Part shown: positions 6,639-9,422 of the stretch, one piece after another | How positions within the stretch are numbered: the first letter of the stretch is position 1 | Layout: each line of letters starts with the position of its first letter | Assembly: GCA_035315685.1 (NCBI GenBank) | Contig: DATFXR010000080.1 | Span: 1-9,422 of the forward strand | Reading direction: 5' to 3' | Origin: QHWK01 sp035315685 | GTDB lineage: Bacteria; Acidobacteriota; Vicinamibacteria; Vicinamibacterales; CAVVIG01 | Length of the DNA stretch: 9,422 nucleotides | Position numbers and translations under genes: made by a program | Notes under the pieces: generated by a model | Told to the model about the DNA's origin: nothing | The model's input: the letters and a program-made list of their open reading frames with translations, nothing else | The model's database searches: none

Positions 6639-6887
6639 GTGAGCGTCCCTCTACCGGCGACAGCCGCTTGGCCTGAACCAGCCGTCGATCGCGTGCCAGA
6701 AAGCGTGCGCACGCTTTCTAGCGGCATTCTGTGCCCAGGTTGCCGCGGCCACTTCTACCGCCGCCGCCCGAATCAACGGGACTGCACGGCCGCGTGCCGG
6801 AAACTCGCCCAGCGCAACGCCGACGCTGCGCGACGAGCGGTGATCCTCGACCGGCTCGACCCCCTAGACCCTGGGCGTGCTGAATAG
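6639..6887 (+). CDS. Small C4 zinc-finger protein
   Basis: The product is 82 residues. Cysteines C32 and C35 (CPGC) and C49 and C53 (QRDCTAACRK) form a C-x2-C-x13-C-x3-C finger. This type carries the QRxCSxxCRxxA signature found in many small mobile-element and phage proteins. A basic tail (NADAARR) follows. A nucleic-acid-binding role is likely but unproven. The N-terminal 30 residues are Pro/Ala-rich and look unstructured. GTG 6639 is the first start, while in-frame GTGs at 6693 and 6705 would still keep the finger. The perfect 22-bp palindrome at 6698-6719 falls between these options, so a later start would put the palindrome at the 5' end of the gene. It ends 28 bases before the convergent EEP gene. 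Confidence 0.6.
   Translation: MSVPLPATAAWPEPAVDRVPESVRTLSSGILCPGCRGHFYRRRPNQRDCTAACRKLAQRNADAARRAVILDRLDPLDPGRAE
6698..6719. repeat. Perfect 22-bp palindrome
   Basis: AGAAAGCGTGC is followed at once by its exact reverse complement. After one mismatch two more bases pair on each side (6695-6696 with 6721-6722). It lies in the N-terminal part of the zinc-finger gene. It could be a dimer operator, a recombinase site or a cruciform. No T-run follows, so it is not an intrinsic terminator. Confidence 0.85.
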
Positions 6888-6915
6888 CTGCCCGATGAAC
6901 GGCGTCGCCTGGCGA

Positions 6916-7758
6916 TCAGGACGCTTGTACTCCCGCCTCGAAGACAGCTTCGATCCCCGCATGGTCGCTCAGACGCTCGTTGAGCCACGCCGTCAGGTAC
7001 TCGCAGCTGATCGTCTTCAGCTGGTCGGACGCGAAGATGTGATCGAACCGGCGCCGCCGTTCGCGTTCTTTCTGACGCAGCACCCAGCTGCACGCGTCGA
7101 CGTTGTACCTGTGCAGGCTGCGGAAGACATCTCGCATCGCGAACGGCTGCAGGCCACAGACGATGTTCCGTTCGGCAGTGTCCCACCGCTGGCCTGACCC
7201 ACCGAGGATGCGGCTGACAAGTCGAACCCGTCCCGAGTCGTTCACGTCTTGCGCCCACGTCACGACCTCGCCAGACGGCAGTTCGCATTGCGGCGTGTTG
7301 AAGTCGCCGCACAGCAGCGTGTGCCGGTCTCCGCAATGGCCGGATACGCCGGCGAACACGGCTTCGAGCACCTCGACCTTCGCCCAGCCGTTGGCCGACC
7401 CATTGGGCACATGCACGGTGTGCATCGCCAGCTCGCCGAGCGGCGTGTCGATGAGCAGCGAGAGTGCCTTCTCGTTCCAGCCCGGGACCGGGAAGGACAT
7501 GCGCGCCTGATCACCCAGCGGATACCCGCTCGCGATCAGCACGCCATATGCGTGCGGGCCGCGTCGCACGTCCGCCGAGCCGGCGACGGTGGACCGAACA
7601 TGAAGGAGCCCGCCGGCCTTCAGCGCCTCTACCCAGACGTCGACGGAACGCGCCGTGACCTCCTGCAACCCGACGATGTCGGGCCGCCGCGCGAGCAGCG
7701 CTCGCGCTTGGGCCTCGGTGTTCCGTCGGGCGTTCGTGTTCCATGAAATCAGCTTCAC
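6916..7758 (-). CDS. Endonuclease/exonuclease/phosphatase (EEP) family enzyme
   Basis: The product is 280 residues from GTG 7758 and keeps the full EEP (exodeoxyribonuclease III / DNase I-like) signature. These are ISWNTN (N7), GLQEV (E33, metal), HTVHVPNG (H116 region), GDFNTP (D152, N154), FDHIF (D239) and LSDHAGI (D265, H266). The enzyme should hydrolyse phosphodiester or phosphomonoester bonds using Mg2+, and the actual substrate (DNA, RNA or a small phosphate) cannot be told. There is no signal peptide or membrane helix. GTG 7758 is preferred because VKLISWN is the usual first strand of the fold and GGCGAG lies just upstream. ATG 7878 would add 40 low-complexity residues. It is convergent with the small zinc-finger gene and divergent from the zinc-ribbon pair, separated by 92 bases. 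Confidence 0.88.
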   Translation of the reverse strand: MKLISWNTNARRNTEAQARALLARRPDIVGLQEVTARSVDVWVEALKAGGLLHVRSTVAGSADVRRGPHAYGVLIASGYPLGDQARMSFPVPGWNEKALSLLIDTPLGELAMHTVHVPNGSANGWAKVEVLEAVFAGVSGHCGDRHTLLCGDFNTPQCELPSGEVVTWAQDVNDSGRVRLVSRILGGSGQRWDTAERNIVCGLQPFAMRDVFRSLHRYNVDACSWVLRQKERERRRRFDHIFASDQLKTISCEYLTAWLNERLSDHAGIEAVFEAGVQAS

Positions 7759-7786
7759 GACTCGCCGACAGGACAGTCTATCGGAT

Positions 7787-7798
7787 GACCTGGAGGTC
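7787..7798. promoter_or_regulatory. Short inverted repeat in the EEP / zinc-ribbon divergent space
   Basis: GACCT and AGGTC face each other across GG in the 92-base space between the divergent starts. TTGACG at 7815-7820 could be a -35 for the rightward gene, but no good -10 follows it. The functional reading is weak. Confidence 0.2.
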
Positions 7799-7850
7799 GT
7801 CGCGGTTGTCGGCGTTGACGGCCAGTCGGCCAATAGCTGAAGCCGCGTAG

Positions 7851-8540
7851 ATGAGAGCGGGCGGGCGGGACCTGACATTGCTGAAGAATCCGTGGATCAT
7901 GGGTCAGGAGTTCTTGCCGTCTTGGCAACTTGACAACCGCCTTGAAGCGCACATGATTCGGACAAACCTATCCTGCGACCGCGGTCGTCCCTTCGGGCCG
8001 GAGCCGGTCTTCCTCGCCGACTGCGTTCGGCTCGACGCGCTCCCGCTGCTGGCCCGGAGCCGGGGCGCTCGACTCGTCGGCACTGACGATGGCAGTCTTG
8101 GCAACTTGTCAACCCAGTGGACGATTCGATGGACGGAGGACGGCCGCGAGCAGCGCCGCGACGTGACGCTCACCGTCACGGCCACGCCGCAGCCCTTCGG
8201 TGGCGTCCGCTATTGGTGGCGTTGCCCAGCCTGCCAGCGGCGCTGCCGCGTGCTCATCGCGATCGAGCCGACGACGACGATCGCTTGCCGCGTCTGTCAC
8301 GAAGCGCGCTATCTGATCGACTACCCGGCGCGAGACCGTCGCCGCCGGTTCGTCGCGTACGTCCATACGCTCGGCACCGGCGACGTCGACGCCGACCGCG
8401 AGCTGAACGCCCTGCTGGCCCGTAGACGTCGCGGCGTGCGGCGAGGCCGACGGGTGCGCCTCCGCGCAGCTCGCGCACTAGCGCGCTCGCAGACGCGCTC
8501 CGACCGCATACTCGACATCCTCACGAACGGAGTTTTGTGA
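7851..8540 (+). CDS. Zinc-ribbon protein of the mobile-element-associated W-x-CPxC type (hypothetical)
   Basis: The longest product is 229 residues. The core resembles a common hypothetical family with a beta-rich region (STQWTIRWTEDGREQRRDV, then FGGVRYWW), then a two-knuckle zinc ribbon with C125/C128 (RCPAC) and C146/C149 (ACRVCHEARYL). An Arg-rich stretch (RRRRGVRRGRRVRLRAARA) follows at about 190-210. A nucleic-acid-binding function is likely; no enzyme motif is visible. The start is uncertain: ATG 7851, 7899 or 7953 all have weak ribosome sites. The family core begins around DCVRLDAL (about residue 57), so 7953 is quite possible, and the 20-bp repeat at 7919 would then be upstream DNA. 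The stop TGA shares its last base with the next gene's ATG. Confidence 0.75.
   Translation: MRAGGRDLTLLKNPWIMGQEFLPSWQLDNRLEAHMIRTNLSCDRGRPFGPEPVFLADCVRLDALPLLARSRGARLVGTDDGSLGNLSTQWTIRWTEDGREQRRDVTLTVTATPQPFGGVRYWWRCPACQRRCRVLIAIEPTTTIACRVCHEARYLIDYPARDRRRRFVAYVHTLGTGDVDADRELNALLARRRRGVRRGRRVRLRAARALARSQTRSDRILDILTNGVL
7919..7938 (+). repeat. Copy 1 of a 20-bp direct repeat with tandem TTGNCAA boxes
   Basis: GTCTTGGCAACTTGACAACC matches the copy at 8095-8114 at 19 of 20 bases. TTGGCAA and TTGACAA, each an odd-length palindrome TTG-N-CAA, lie eight bases apart. Relative to the 7851 frame the two copies are in different phases, so the repeat is not explained by repeated protein sequence. Confidence 0.85.
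8095..8114 (+). repeat. Copy 2 of the 20-bp direct repeat with tandem TTGNCAA boxes
   Basis: GTCTTGGCAACTTGTCAACC lies 176 bases downstream of copy 1. It is inside the zinc-ribbon gene, encoding part of SLGNLST, and differs at one base (T for A in the second box). Confidence 0.85.
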
Positions 8541-8878
8541 TGGGCTGGATAATCGTCGCAGCTCGGCGCTCAGGCCGCTTGCGGCCGGTCGATGAAGGCG
8601 ACAACACCGAGGTGCTGATCAACGGCTTCGCCTGTGAGGCGCAGATTCGCGCGCTCGCGATCTGCTGTCCCGGCTGCGGAAAGGCGTACGAGATCAGAAC
8701 GCGCGACGTGCGCTCGCGCATCTTCGATCGTCGAGCGCAGCGGTTCCGATGCAGCCGGTGTCGGTTGTCGGCGCGCGTGCGCGTGGCGATCGACATCGGA
8801 TTCGCGGTGGACGATGCCGAGCGCGACGCCGGCCCGCACCAGCATCAGAGCCCGCGTCGGGTACGCGACGGCGAGTAG
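8540..8878 (+). CDS. Second zinc-ribbon protein, translationally coupled
   Basis: The product is 112 residues. A first part of about 40 residues looks like beta strands (GWIIVAARRSGRLRPV). It is followed by a four-cysteine ribbon, C43/C46 (CPGC) and C71/C74 (CSRC), and then RLSARVRVAIDIGF. The tail is short and charged. It looks like another nucleic-acid-binding accessory protein; I do not recognise the family. ATG 8540 overlaps the upstream TGA in TGATG, and GGAG sits seven bases before it, so start and coupling are well supported. The alternative GTG 8537 has poorer spacing. The two ribbon genes form a two-gene operon. Confidence 0.72.
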   Translation: MGWIIVAARRSGRLRPVDEGDNTEVLINGFACEAQIRALAICCPGCGKAYEIRTRDVRSRIFDRRAQRFRCSRCRLSARVRVAIDIGFAVDDAERDAGPHQHQSPRRVRDGE

Positions 8879-9340
8879 CTCCCTGAGAACGATCCGTTCT
8901 GCTGTCGCCGGAGCCCGCTCGCGCCGAACCGACTAGCGAACTCTGGGTTTCTGCGATCGCGGCGGCCGGTCGCCTCGCGTCGGCCGAGTGCGTTCGGCCC
9001 GAACGCCGCCGGCAACGTGTTCGATGAGGTCGACATCGGTTTTGCGCCTGTCGACATTCATCGGGCGGGGTTCCTTCCGCCGATGCGTCCGTGCGCGATT
9101 TGCCATGTCCGAAATCGCATCACACGACGTGCCAGCACATCACTGCTGTCGAGTTGCGTTCCGAAGGGCGCTCGCGTCGTCTCATTGCCGCTGGAGCCGT
9201 CTGCCGTGAGCGAAGTTCACACGTTGTGCGCCGCGCCGTCCCGTTCGGATTGGGAATCGGACTCTCAAGCCGCGTCGACCGATCACTTGCGTCCGGGCCA
9301 AGCTGGTGCGTAAGATTGTAGCTACCTCTTCCATAACCCC
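8879..9340. other. 462 bases without a well-supported gene
   Basis: A small hairpin, AGAACG-ATC-CGTTCT (8886-8900), follows the stop of the second zinc-ribbon gene but has no T-run. After that stop (TAG 8876) the same frame stays open to TAA 9311-9313. It includes an ATG at 9017 and a PCAICHVRN stretch with one CxxC. Its codon third positions are only moderately GC-rich and I see no family signature or ribosome site, so it is not called as a gene. It could be a degraded continuation. Confidence 0.4.
9287..9316 (+). promoter_or_regulatory. Possible promoter of the last, partial gene
   Basis: TTGCGT (9287-9292) and TAAGAT (9311-9316) are separated by 18 bases, a plausible sigma-70 pair. Transcription would start near 9323, about 18 bases before ATG 9341. 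The local drop in GC supports a regulatory segment. Confidence 0.4.
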
Positions 9341-9422
9341 ATGCCCGAACGAATCTTGCGCGTGCGGCGCGTCAGGAAAATCGGCCGAGTCCGCAAGGCC
9401 GGCCCGCTGAACGTCACGCGCG
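9341..9422 (+). CDS. Start of a basic protein, cut by the right window edge (hypothetical)
   Basis: From ATG 9341 the frame stays open for 27 codons to the edge and begins MPERILRVRRVRKIGRVRKA, very rich in Arg/Lys. No Shine-Dalgarno is visible between the proposed promoter and the ATG. The family cannot be recognised from so short a piece. A nucleic-acid-binding N-terminus would fit the neighbours, but this is only a guess. Confidence 0.4.
   Translation, partial: MPERILRVRRVRKIGRVRKAGPLNVTR

Noticed and set aside
8886..8900. GAAC-N5-GTTC as a LexA-type SOS box
   Set aside because: The spacing is five bases, not four as in the Gram-positive type box, and it lies downstream of a gene with no promoter. 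A chance hairpin is more likely.
1..9422. CRISPR array or insertion sequence
   Set aside because: No regularly spaced repeats and no transposase motifs or terminal inverted repeat pair were found by reading.

Overview
The window is GC-rich. It most resembles a chromosome segment from a high-GC soil-type bacterium, with Acidobacteriota (Vicinamibacteria-like) as the best guess. The clues are a membrane Ser/Thr kinase with a C-terminal TolB/WD40-like propeller and the N-terminal helical preamble common in that phylum, a sigma factor of the small ECF-like family that usually accompanies such kinases, and a family-typical integrase relic. Taxonomy is inferred from family habits only; no rRNA or marker gene is present.

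Layout. (1) Bases 1-2637, minus strand: the kinase, cut by the left window edge. (2) 2638-2754: a divergent intergenic space with an inverted repeat. (3) 2755-4749, plus: a secreted alpha/beta-hydrolase. (4) 4799-5392, plus: the sigma factor, apparently leaderless. These form an ordinary chromosomal block in which the sigma factor and the kinase, often adjacent and co-directional elsewhere, are separated by the hydrolase and face different ways.

(5) 5393-6638: about 1.2 kb with no intact gene. It is an integration scar field. It holds a tRNA-Ser(GGA) 5' half on the minus strand, a tRNA-Pro(TGG) 5' half on the plus strand with its own -10 element and followed directly by a strong intrinsic terminator, paired GTGCCAC repeats on both sides of the tRNA-Pro fragment, a frameshifted relic of the core-binding domain of a tyrosine integrase, and a weaker tRNA-Leu-like remnant. 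Both clear tRNA pieces stop at the anticodon loop, a classic crossover position for tyrosine integrases.

(6) 6639-9422: accessory DNA, probably mobile-element cargo. It carries a small C4 zinc-finger protein (6639-6887), a convergent endonuclease/exonuclease/phosphatase-family enzyme with its catalytic set intact (6916-7758, minus), then two translationally coupled zinc-ribbon proteins (7851-8540 and 8540-8878). After a 460-base stretch without a supported gene, the start of a basic protein (9341 onward) is cut by the right edge. Two DNA-level oddities lie here: a perfect 22-bp palindrome inside the first zinc-finger gene, and a 20-bp direct repeat (19/20) read in two different frames in the 229-residue zinc-ribbon gene.

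How the parts may work together: the left block is a signalling/hydrolase neighbourhood. The right block is a set of small nucleic-acid-binding candidates plus one nuclease/phosphatase next to a decayed integration site. No CRISPR array, rRNA, intact tRNA or complete insertion sequence was seen.
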